Positions 1-4,189 of a stretch of 5,781 nt of DNA are shown here, piece after piece. Both the position numbers and the translations under genes were made by a program. The DNA is taken from NCBI GenBank assembly GCA_003601695.1, contig PIYH01000083.1, positions 1-5,781 of the forward strand. Direction: 5' to 3'. Positions within the stretch are counted from its first letter, which is position 1. Each line of letters opens with the position of its first letter. A model generated the notes under the pieces. It saw only the letters and a list, made by a program, of their open reading frames with translations. It had not been told where the DNA came from and did no database searches. This stretch comes from Candidatus Bathyarchaeota archaeon (GTDB taxonomy: Archaea > Thermoproteota > Bathyarchaeia > Bathyarchaeales > DTEX01).

Positions 1-16
1 CAGAACTCTTACTCAT
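1..16 (-). CDS. Start of an unidentified gene, cut by the left window edge
   Basis: On the minus strand an ATG at 16-14 begins a frame reading Met-Ser-Lys-Ser-Ser and then leaves the window. It is preceded by AGGAGAT (28-22), a strong Shine-Dalgarno sequence with GGAG ending 7 bases before the ATG. The TAG stop of the upstream DUF1512 gene (29-27) lies within this ribosome binding site, so only about 10 bases separate the two genes. The arrangement suggests co-transcription and perhaps translational coupling with the DUF1512 gene. Five residues are too few to identify a product. Confidence 0.6.
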
Positions 17-21
17 AAAAG

Positions 22-28
22 ATCTCCT
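22..28 (-). promoter_or_regulatory. Ribosome binding site of the edge gene, overlapping the DUF1512 stop
   Basis: AGGAGAT on the minus strand, with GGAG ending 7 bases ahead of the ATG at 16. It shares its first bases with the TAG stop of the preceding gene, which is the arrangement expected for translational coupling. Confidence 0.65.
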
Positions 29-1154
29 ACTGAGCTATTCCAATAGTATTTCCTATACCTGCAATTATAACACTGTCTCCTTCTTTAGTAGTCTCCCGAA
101 TAATCCTTTTTATTCTATCTATAGCATCGTTAACGCTATCAGCTATCTCCTTTCTCATAGTTGAAACAACGTCACCTATGCCTTCCTTAATTAAGATTGC
201 GCTTAATGGAATCTTATACTTCGTCGCAACTTCCTCAACTTTATACTTGTCCACTCCAGGTCCACCTATAGCTACTCCTGTTCCCTCAATAACCTCTCCA
301 GGCTTCTCCCCTTCAAACTTTTGAGCGGCATCAATAATTATTATTCTGCTTATCTCTCCCTCCTTCTCCTCGAGGAGCTGCCTTATGGCCTCACCCGGCT
401 TGCCAACATTTCCCCCAGGTCCCTTTGCCTTTAACACGTATGCAACTCGTCCCTCCATGAGAACTCTTCCAATAACCGTGTCCTCCGCTATCTCGTATAA
501 TTCGCTTCCACGCATTAGCCTAGCGGCGATAAGCGGGCCTATTCCGTCGCCTATCGGCTGCCCATTCTTGAAGGCGACGAGAGCCCTTGCATAGGCTTTT
601 GTCTCCATCATTATCTGCGGGAGAATCATCTGTAGTTGCAGTATGATATAGAAGCTTGAAGTTTTCTTTCCTATAAGATAGTAGTGTCTTACGATTTTGT
701 ATATTTGATTCAAAGCCATCGCCGCTTCGATCATGTTTGTTAGGTTGTTTATCTGAGCATCATCGGCATCCGGAATCATCATCTTAACTTCCTCTTTAAA
801 CTTGAAGTCTCGAACATTGATTAAGTGCTCAAGTCGCCTTATTATCCCGGAGGGATCTAGATTAACTGGAGGAATGTAGACATGTTCAAGAAGACGGTCA
901 ATTCTCTCTGTTGGGTCATCACCACTTTTGCTGATACTCTTAATAGTGGATATTGTTATCTCTCTCCCGCGGTTCCTCATCATCTTAAGCCTGAAAAGTG
1001 AGGCTTCAATTTCCTTAAGCATTATCTTAACTTGAATCTTCTGTCCGTAGAACATATAGAGAGCAAAAAATGCTAGCCAAAGAACTTGCAGAATCACTGC
1101 TACTATATTATCTTGAAAAGGAGTCTGCGAAGCAAAGGTTGATTGGATATCCAT
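27..1154 (-). CDS. DUF1512 family archaeal membrane-anchored protein
   Basis: A 375-residue protein that I recognise as the archaeal DUF1512 family; its biochemical role is unknown to me. One hydrophobic segment at about residues 16-36 (ending WLAFFALYMFYG) would anchor the N-terminus in the membrane. Residues 40-200 are charged and mostly helical in character. The C-terminal 175 residues are rich in glycine motifs: IGDGIGP at 201-207, GPGGNVGKPGEA at 245-256, AIGGPGVDKYKVEEVA at 295-310, IKEGIGDVV at 322-330 and AGIGNTIGI at 365-373. These alternate with hydrophobic stretches such as RIIIIDAA and look like a nucleotide- or ligand-binding alpha/beta fold, but that is inference. Length fits the family. 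The ATG at 1154 has only a weak GGTG (1169-1166) ahead of it. The gene follows MEMO by 95 bases with its own TATA-like element, and the next gene starts right after its stop. Confidence 0.85.
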   Translation of the reverse strand: MDIQSTFASQTPFQDNIVAVILQVLWLAFFALYMFYGQKIQVKIMLKEIEASLFRLKMMRNRGREITISTIKSISKSGDDPTERIDRLLEHVYIPPVNLDPSGIIRRLEHLINVRDFKFKEEVKMMIPDADDAQINNLTNMIEAAMALNQIYKIVRHYYLIGKKTSSFYIILQLQMILPQIMMETKAYARALVAFKNGQPIGDGIGPLIAARLMRGSELYEIAEDTVIGRVLMEGRVAYVLKAKGPGGNVGKPGEAIRQLLEEKEGEISRIIIIDAAQKFEGEKPGEVIEGTGVAIGGPGVDKYKVEEVATKYKIPLSAILIKEGIGDVVSTMRKEIADSVNDAIDRIKRIIRETTKEGDSVIIAGIGNTIGIAQ

Positions 1155-1191
1155 TAGTGTTATGGCACCAATGAAAAAGTGAAGAATCCAT

Positions 1192-1199
1192 TAAATAAA
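1192..1199 (-). promoter_or_regulatory. Candidate TATA box of the DUF1512 gene
   Basis: TTTATTTA on the minus strand, centred about 40 bases ahead of the ATG at 1154. An archaeal start site about 25 bases downstream would fall near 1170, giving a leader of roughly 16 bases. It lies just after a T-run that could terminate the MEMO transcript, so the DUF1512 gene may be transcribed separately. Confidence 0.4.
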
Positions 1200-1207
1200 T
1201 TTTGAGT

Positions 1208-1213
1208 AAAAAA
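1208..1213 (-). terminator. T-run terminator candidate after the MEMO gene
   Basis: On the minus strand, six T residues follow CGG about 36 bases past the MEMO stop codon. Archaeal transcription often ends at such oligo-T tracts without a hairpin. No strong stem precedes it, so the call rests on the T-run and its position alone. Confidence 0.35.
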
Positions 1214-1249
1214 CCGAAATGGATATCGAGGGTAATCGAGATCTACTTC

Positions 1250-2143
1250 TTACCTTTCAATCACTATTGAAGCGTAGCCCACTATGACTTCGGAGGATCC
1301 CTGTATATCATAGCTAGTTGCATACTTTAATAGTCTACCTCTTGATACTCCCATTCTCTTCGCAGCTATAATCATTGTGGCAACTGGGAGATAGCCACAC
1401 ATCGTATAATTGTTTTCACGAACCTCTCTGATGAGACCTTCTGCGTTCAGAGAGATTATCTTATCGATTAGGGATCTATCAGTCTGATAAATCCACCTTA
1501 AAACTTTGTCGATGGGACCTGTTCCAGCTGGCGCATAACCATAGATAGCTCCGTAATGTGTGAAGTCCGTACTACCGATTATGACGACATCTCTTCCAGT
1601 TTCCTTCACAGCCTTGAAAATCGCGGATCCAACATTCTCACACATCTCATAATCTCCATAGCCAACAACTATAGGAACTATCTTGAATCCCCCGCCATAC
1701 ACATACTGAAGGAAAGGAAGCTGAATCTCTATAGAATGCTCTCCCTCATGTGCTGACGGATTTACATCCACAAAATCTGAATGCCTAACTATGCTTTTCG
1801 CTAAGGTTGCATCAACATTCACGTCGCCTAAAGGCATTCTCCAAATGGCATCAAGCATCGTGGCGAATCCGGGATTTCCCGAATGGCTCACTCCTAAGAT
1901 CACAAATGTCTCTGGTCTTCCATCCCTAGCCAAATAATAGTATACATGAGATGCTACTGGTCCAGAATAGACAAGCCCAGCATGAGGGGCAACTGCACCA
2001 ACTATTCTACGCGCTCCGCTTTCGGATACTCTAGGTTTATCGCCGATTCCATGCTCCGAGAGGAAACACTGTTCGATCTCGCGTCTCTCCTCTTCAGCTC
2101 TGAAAGGGTGAAAACCCCATGCGGAAGGTCTTCTAATATACAC
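1250..2143 (-). CDS. MEMO1 family protein (AmmeMemoRadiSam system protein B type)
   Basis: A 297-residue member of the MEMO1 family, which has the fold of class III (LigB-type) extradiol dioxygenases. The human relative binds a metal and has been linked to redox and iron or copper handling; the archaeal role is unsettled. Family hallmarks, numbered from the GTG start: IRRPSAWGFHPF at 3-14 (family pattern RRPA.AG.FYP, here slightly divergent), APHAGLVYSGPV at 52-63 with His54, GVSHSGN at 84-90 with His87, HEGEHSIEIQLPFL at 132-145, STDFTHYG at 191-198, and YTMCGYLPV at 246-254 with Cys249. His54, His87 and Cys249 correspond to the metal ligands reported for human MEMO1 (His49, His81, Cys244). 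The frame is open for 55 codons further upstream, but GTG at 2143 is chosen: GAGGAG lies 7 bases ahead of it and the family homology begins immediately after it. The longer version would overlap the divergent gene. The usual AMMECR1-domain and radical SAM partners are not in this window. Confidence 0.92.
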   Translation of the reverse strand: MYIRRPSAWGFHPFRAEEERREIEQCFLSEHGIGDKPRVSESGARRIVGAVAPHAGLVYSGPVASHVYYYLARDGRPETFVILGVSHSGNPGFATMLDAIWRMPLGDVNVDATLAKSIVRHSDFVDVNPSAHEGEHSIEIQLPFLQYVYGGGFKIVPIVVGYGDYEMCENVGSAIFKAVKETGRDVVIIGSTDFTHYGAIYGYAPAGTGPIDKVLRWIYQTDRSLIDKIISLNAEGLIREVRENNYTMCGYLPVATMIIAAKRMGVSRGRLLKYATSYDIQGSSEVIVGYASIVIER

Positions 2144-2150
2144 GCTACAT

Positions 2151-2156
2151 CTCCTC
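2151..2156 (-). promoter_or_regulatory. Ribosome binding site that sets the MEMO GTG start
   Basis: GAGGAG on the minus strand, separated by 7 bases from the GTG at 2143. It falls inside the longer open frame and is the main reason to reject an ATG further upstream. Confidence 0.75.
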
Positions 2157-2164
2157 AAGCTACA

Positions 2165-2190
2165 TTTATACGATATCATGATATAAAATA
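2165..2190. promoter_or_regulatory. Shared divergent promoter with a 12-bp palindrome
   Basis: The region between MEMO and the small winged-helix gene contains the perfect palindrome ATATCATGATAT (2173-2184). Further symmetric matches lie at 2167-2169 with 2188-2190. On the plus strand the element runs into TATAAAAT (2182-2189), about 50 bases ahead of the ATG at 2236. Read on the minus strand the same bases give a TTTTATAT box, which would place a MEMO start near 2160, just ahead of its ribosome binding site. A TATAAAT-like sequence also reads on the minus strand at about 2164-2170. One AT-rich element could thus serve both directions, and the palindrome overlapping it is a natural operator for the adjacent winged-helix protein. 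Confidence 0.5.
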
Positions 2191-2235
2191 GTAATTTCAC
2201 AGAGCTTACAAGGGGATAACGCCTTGAGGGAGAAT

Positions 2236-2442
2236 ATGTCTCCAACGGAGATTCAGCTTTATGAATTTCTAAAGAAGGCTGGTGAAGTTCCGACCTCGAG
2301 TATTCCAAGAAGATTAATGGGAGCTCTCCCCCGCCTTACAAGAAAAGGTTTCATTGAGGTGTATAAGAGACGGACGGTTCTATGGTCTGCGAAGAAGACA
2401 AAGTTCGTTAGAGTTAAGATGCTGAATAAAACCATTAAATAG
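2236..2442 (+). CDS. Small winged-helix DNA-binding protein
   Basis: A 68-residue basic protein, probably a cytoplasmic transcription regulator. Residues 3-14 form a first helix (SPTEIQLYEFLKKAG). Residues 20-40 (IPRRLMGALPRLTRKGFI) read as a helix-turn-helix ending in the L.RKGFIEV pattern typical of the recognition helix and first wing strand. Residues 41-60 (KRRTVLWSAKKTKFVRV) would form the beta wing. The ATG at 2236 is preferred over the in-frame TTG at 2224 because GAGGG (2226-2230) sits 5 bases before the ATG and includes bases of the TTG-started version. The gene is divergent from MEMO with 92 bases between starts, and a palindrome lies over the shared promoter, so autoregulation and control of MEMO are plausible. 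No ligand domain is present. I cannot assign it to a named subfamily. Confidence 0.7.
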   Translation: MSPTEIQLYEFLKKAGEVPTSSIPRRLMGALPRLTRKGFIEVYKRRTVLWSAKKTKFVRVKMLNKTIK

Positions 2443-2453
2443 CATATTTTTAA
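2443..2453 (+). terminator. T-run after the small winged-helix gene
   Basis: CATATTTTTAA begins right after the TAG stop and contains five T residues on the plus strand. It is a weak candidate for archaeal oligo-T termination, consistent with the next gene having its own TATA box some 40 bases further on. Confidence 0.25.
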
Positions 2454-2485
2454 TCGAGAATTCCAGTTATAGTTTTCTCATCCAT

Positions 2486-2496
2486 AATATATATAA
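2486..2496 (+). promoter_or_regulatory. TATA box of the second winged-helix gene
   Basis: An ATATATATAA tract on the plus strand. A start about 25 bases downstream would lie near 2515-2520, which leaves a leader of about 38 bases before the preferred ATG at 2556. It would also make the in-frame TTG at 2520 an almost leaderless alternative start. Confidence 0.45.
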
Positions 2497-2555
2497 GATC
2501 TGAAGCAAAAAGGTTTGGCTTGAAATCTCGTTCTCCCATAAGAGGTCGCAATATT

Positions 2556-2882
2556 ATGACCGGAAAGAGATCGAGATTAGAGATATATTTTGACGTTCTT
2601 GAGAAGATAAATCGAGGAGTCAGCAGGCCGACGAACATTATGTATAGATGCAACTTGTCATGGCGTCCTCTCCAGGAGATCTTAAGATTCCTCATGGAAA
2701 GAGATTTGATTAAGGAGATCAGACAGAACAATCATAAGTGCTATGTTTTAACAGAAAAAGGAAGAAATGTGCTATCTGGTCTTGAAAAAATAATGTACAC
2801 GTTTTATCCTCCGAGAAGAGAAGAACAATACATGAGTAATCTAGCGCCTTTAATCCCGATGCAATGTTATCATTCAGTCTAG
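2556..2882 (+). CDS. Archaeal winged-helix regulator, Sso10a/HTH_45-like
   Basis: A 108-residue protein with the layout of the short archaeal winged-helix proteins grouped with Sso10a and HTH_45. Residues 5-20 (RSRLEIYFDVLEKINRG) are the first helix. Residues 23-35 (SRPTNIMYRCNLS) carry the P-T-x-I-M-x-x-x-N-L-S pattern of the second helix. Residues 37-55 (RPLQEILRFLMERDLIKEI) are the recognition helix. Residues 58-78 (NNHKCYVLTEKGRNVLSGLEKI) are the wing followed by the T-E-K-G helix. The tail (79-108, with two prolines and many charges) is not part of the core and I do not recognise it; relatives often have a dimerising coiled coil there. The ATG at 2556 is chosen because GAGGT (2542-2546) lies 9 bases ahead. 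A TTG at 2520 would add 12 basic residues and, given the TATA position, would be leaderless. The gene is in tandem with the smaller winged-helix gene but has its own promoter. Confidence 0.8.
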   Translation: MTGKRSRLEIYFDVLEKINRGVSRPTNIMYRCNLSWRPLQEILRFLMERDLIKEIRQNNHKCYVLTEKGRNVLSGLEKIMYTFYPPRREEQYMSNLAPLIPMQCYHSV

Positions 2883-2907
2883 AACATTCTATCCCGATAA
2901 GAATAAC

Positions 2908-2991
2908 CTAAGAAGCTCGTATCTTTACTTAGTATCTCTTAAGGATAGATACGTAAATAATCGTTCTCTCTACGTAACTGGCGCTTCTTAG
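2908..2991. repeat. Nested inverted repeats, possible structured RNA or site
   Basis: CTAAGAAGC (2908-2916) is exactly complementary to GCTTCTTAG (2983-2991). Inside, CGTATCT (2918-2924) pairs with AGATACG (2947-2953). A second GTATCT copy (2932-2937) competes for the same partner with a 9-base loop. ACGTAA occurs twice (2951-2956, 2972-2977). The two stems are nested and separated by one base on the left arm. Whether this is an RNA, a regulator site or an end of a lost mobile element cannot be told from sequence alone. Confidence 0.4.
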
Positions 2992-3083
2992 AAAATTTAA
3001 CTCCACATTATATTGGCTGGTATTCTTTCATCCTCTTTGTTTTGCTAAGTATACGAGTCTGCCACGTAAAGCTACCTACCATC

Positions 3084-3096
3084 ACAAGTAACTTGT
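3084..3096. repeat. 13-bp palindrome
   Basis: ACAAGT and ACTTGT are separated by a single A. It has the form of a dimeric regulator half-site pair, but it is not next to a recognised promoter, so its role is unknown. Confidence 0.35.
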
Positions 3097-3108
3097 CAAA
3101 ATGAACTA

Positions 3109-3189
3109 GTTAATCCACAAAGAATGAAACTATGTTAAAATAGAGAAAGAAGGAAAAATCAGATATTTTCAAGGAATTAGTCCACAAAG
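3109..3189 (+). repeat. Direct repeat pair with CRISPR-like form and spacing
   Basis: The core TTA(A/G)TCCACAAAG occurs at 3110-3122 and 3177-3189, a period of 67 bases. The left copy continues to AATGAAAC, an ending common in archaeal CRISPR repeats, giving a unit of about 22-25 bases and a gap of about 45. The right copy has lost the 3' part, as terminal repeats often do. With only two copies and no cas genes here, this is not called a CRISPR array. Confidence 0.3.
3136..3165 (-). terminator. Pyrimidine-rich terminator candidate after vapC
   Basis: Read on the minus strand this stretch is almost entirely C and T, with T-runs of five, three and four. It lies about 40-70 bases past the vapC stop. 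Archaeal RNA polymerase tends to stop at such T-rich tracts, so it could end the vapBC transcript. No stem precedes it. Confidence 0.35.
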
Positions 3190-3205
3190 CAATAATTTAT
3201 CAAGC

Positions 3206-3637
3206 TTATTGGTGAGGCTTGAGAAGCTCAGAGGTTACTAGCTCTTTTGATACATTGCATAATTTCTGGTCTGCAGTGTGAAGTGTGGCTTTCAGTTTCA
3301 TCGCTGCCGCTATGTAGAGGGAGTCATAGATTGTTATGTCTTTTGTTAGGGCTATCTCCGCGGCTTCATTTGAGAGTTCTCGGGTTTCGAGTATGTTTAT
3401 AGCGTCATATATCTTCGTCAGGTCCTGAATTGCAGATTCTACCTCCTCCATTTCTAGATCCTTGTGGATTCTGGCATGCTTCCAGATGGCGTTTAGGCTT
3501 TCAGCCAGAGCTATATCCACAGTATATAGGGAATAACCATCCTTTAGGTAGCTCTTTACCGTTTTCCTAGCTTCTCTGGAGCCAGGCTCATCTGTGATGA
3601 GCTTCACTAGGATGTTTGAGTCTAAGACTAGGCTTAT
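3206..3637 (-). CDS. vapC: VapC-type PIN-domain toxin, with ATA at the expected start
   Basis: A PIN-domain ribonuclease of the VapC family, expected to cut RNA when not held by VapB. Counting from the ATA at 3637 it has 143 residues, a normal length. The four usual PIN acidic positions are present: Asp6 in LVLDSNILVK, Glu46 in IALAESLNAIWK, Asp105 in TIYDSLYIAAA, and Asp123 in LHTADQKL. The first ATG/GTG/TTG in this frame is GTG at 3607, which would delete Asp6 and the first beta strand. Upstream of the aspartate the frame reads TAG, AGA, GCA, ATA, AGC, CTA, GTC, TTA with no standard start. GGGAGG (3653-3648) lies 10 bases ahead of the ATA, and ATA overlaps the vapB TAA stop as ATAA, just where ATGA would be expected. 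The gene is therefore translated from ATA, poorly, or not at all; it could be annotated as a pseudogene. Confidence 0.75.
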   Translation of the reverse strand: MSLVLDSNILVKLITDEPGSREARKTVKSYLKDGYSLYTVDIALAESLNAIWKHARIHKDLEMEEVESAIQDLTKIYDAINILETRELSNEAAEIALTKDITIYDSLYIAAAMKLKATLHTADQKLCNVSKELVTSELLKPHQ

Positions 3638-3849
3638 TGCTCTCTATCCTCCCTGATGAGTCTTGTCGAGTCCACTCTTAACCTTCTCCTCTCAGCCCTT
3701 AACTCGATGTTCTCAATAGTCCTGATAAGCTCTAAGTGTTTAACTCTCTCCTCAATGAAAAGCCTGATCTCTTCGCTCCATTTAACTGAGAGATTCTTCA
3801 TCCTCTCCTTGAGTTCACGTGGTATTCGTATAGTGAAAGTTGACGACAT
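3634..3849 (-). CDS. vapB: VapB antitoxin, ribbon-helix-helix (CopG) type
   Basis: A 71-residue antitoxin and DNA-binding protein that would neutralise VapC and repress its own operon. Residues 3-9 (STFTIRI) form the DNA-contacting beta strand, followed by PRELKERMKNL (10-20) and the second helix WSEEIRLFIEERVKHLEL (24-41); this is the standard archaeal RHH pattern. The C-terminal part (42-71), rich in Arg and Glu, would wrap around the toxin. The ATG at 3849 is preceded by AAGGTGA (3863-3857) at 7 bases. Its TAA stop overlaps the toxin frame by four bases (ATAA). An inverted repeat upstream is a likely operator. The gene looks intact. Confidence 0.85.
   Translation of the reverse strand: MSSTFTIRIPRELKERMKNLSVKWSEEIRLFIEERVKHLELIRTIENIELRAERRRLRVDSTRLIREDREQ
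3646..3653 (-). promoter_or_regulatory. Ribosome binding site ahead of vapC, inside vapB
   Basis: GGGAGGAT lies within the last vapB codons (Arg-Glu-Asp). GGGAGG ends 10 bases before the ATA at 3637. A strong site here shows that translation of the toxin was, or is, begun near 3637 rather than at the GTG at 3607, which is 40 bases away. Confidence 0.6.
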
Positions 3850-3880
3850 GGAAACTTCACCTTTTCAAAATACAATATGC

Positions 3881-3907
3881 AACACAAATTATTAAACAAT
3901 TTGTTTT
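3881..3907. promoter_or_regulatory. Palindromic operator over the vapBC promoter
   Basis: ACAAATT (3884-3890) and AATTTGT (3898-3904) are exact inverted copies around a centre at 3894. The inner bases are also symmetric except one pair, and further matches occur at 3881-3882 with 3906-3907. On the minus strand the centre includes TTTAATAA, a TATA-like box about 45 bases ahead of the vapB ATG. Binding of VapB here would block the promoter, the usual autoregulation for this family. Confidence 0.55.
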
Positions 3908-4090
3908 ACATAATGTAACTCTCTAAAGTGTTTTATAGTATTGTTTCTCAGCCATTCTTTTCACCTTAACAATCGATCCATCATTCCCTTCCGCTCTTCA
4001 TCTAGATACCGTAGGTAGCGTGCGTGTATATGATGTCACGCATGAGCCGCCAGCAACCATAGAATGAGAATAAATTTTAAATGTTTAATT
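3896..4090 (-). pseudogene. Possible decayed reading frame with two in-frame TGA codons
   Basis: One minus-strand frame between a TAG near 4092 and the TAA at 3896-3898 gives a protein-like translation broken by two TGA codons. It begins with a hydrophobic stretch (KFILILWLLAAHA), then TGA, then HHIHARYLRYLDEERKG and MMDRLLR, then TGA, then KEWLRNNTIKHFRELHYVK. Both stops would become Trp with a single base change. I do not recognise a family. It may be the worn remains of a gene or a chance frame; its end overlaps the vapBC operator. Confidence 0.25.
4019..4044. repeat. GC-rich hairpin in an AT-rich intergenic region
   Basis: CGTGCGTG (4019-4026) pairs with CACGCATG (4037-4044): seven Watson-Crick pairs and one G-T pair around a 10-base loop. 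Flanking GGTAGC and GCAACC could extend it imperfectly. GC-rich folded segments in AT-rich thermophile genomes often mark structured RNAs, but no known RNA family is recognised. Confidence 0.3.
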
Positions 4091-4170
4091 CTCTACGAGC
4101 CTAGTGAGAAGTATAATATCATGAATTCTGCGGAGTAATCACATTCTTTTTTGAGGAAGAAAACATGTTA

Positions 4171-4185
4171 TTCTAGACTCTAGAA
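4171..4185 (-). terminator. 15-bp palindrome just after the large membrane-protein gene
   Basis: TTCTAGA and TCTAGAA flank a single C, beginning 5 bases past the TAA stop of the membrane-protein gene. On the minus strand it is followed by AACATGTT and then TTCTTCC. It could mark the transcript end, although archaeal terminators need no hairpin, so it may instead be a protein-binding site. Confidence 0.35.
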
Positions 4186-4189
4186 GTAA

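Larger units (their letters stand above)
2883..3205. other. 323-bp gene-free stretch with inverted and direct repeats
   Basis: No convincing gene was found on either strand. The left part (2908-2991) holds a 9-bp outer inverted repeat enclosing a 7-bp inner one. A 13-bp palindrome, ACAAGT-A-ACTTGT, lies at 3084-3096. The right part has a direct repeat TTA(A/G)TCCACAAAG (3110-3122 and 3177-3189) and a pyrimidine-rich tract on the minus strand after vapC. A 33-codon open frame on the minus strand (about 3009-3107) has no ribosome binding site and could be chance. Confidence 0.6.
3908..4189. other. Intergenic stretch between vapB and the membrane-protein gene
   Basis: No intact gene is seen. 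It holds most of the possible decayed frame, a GC-rich hairpin (4019-4044) that stands out from the AT-rich surroundings, and a 15-bp palindrome just past the stop of the large gene. A TTTAAAAT element on the minus strand (4074-4081) could be a promoter for a transcript beginning near 4050, but nothing confirms it. Confidence 0.5.

Noticed and set aside
2144..2308. 55-codon upstream extension of the MEMO frame to an ATG at 2308
   Set aside because: It has no family similarity, overlaps the divergent winged-helix gene and promoter, and a GAGGAG site fixes the GTG start at 2143.
2450..2731. 93-codon minus-strand open frame
   Set aside because: It lies antisense to the HTH_45-like gene, which has a recognisable fold, a ribosome binding site and a TATA box.
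3009..3107. 33-codon minus-strand frame downstream of vapC
   Set aside because: It has no ribosome binding site or recognisable motif, and the length is expected by chance in AT-rich DNA.
3110..3189. Calling a CRISPR array
   Set aside because: There are only two copies, the second is degenerate, and no cas genes are in view; reported as a repeat pair instead.
3949..3988. Possible C/D box small RNA on the minus strand (ATGATGG and CTGA)
   Set aside because: The inner D' and C' boxes and guide lengths do not fit, and the C box differs from consensus.
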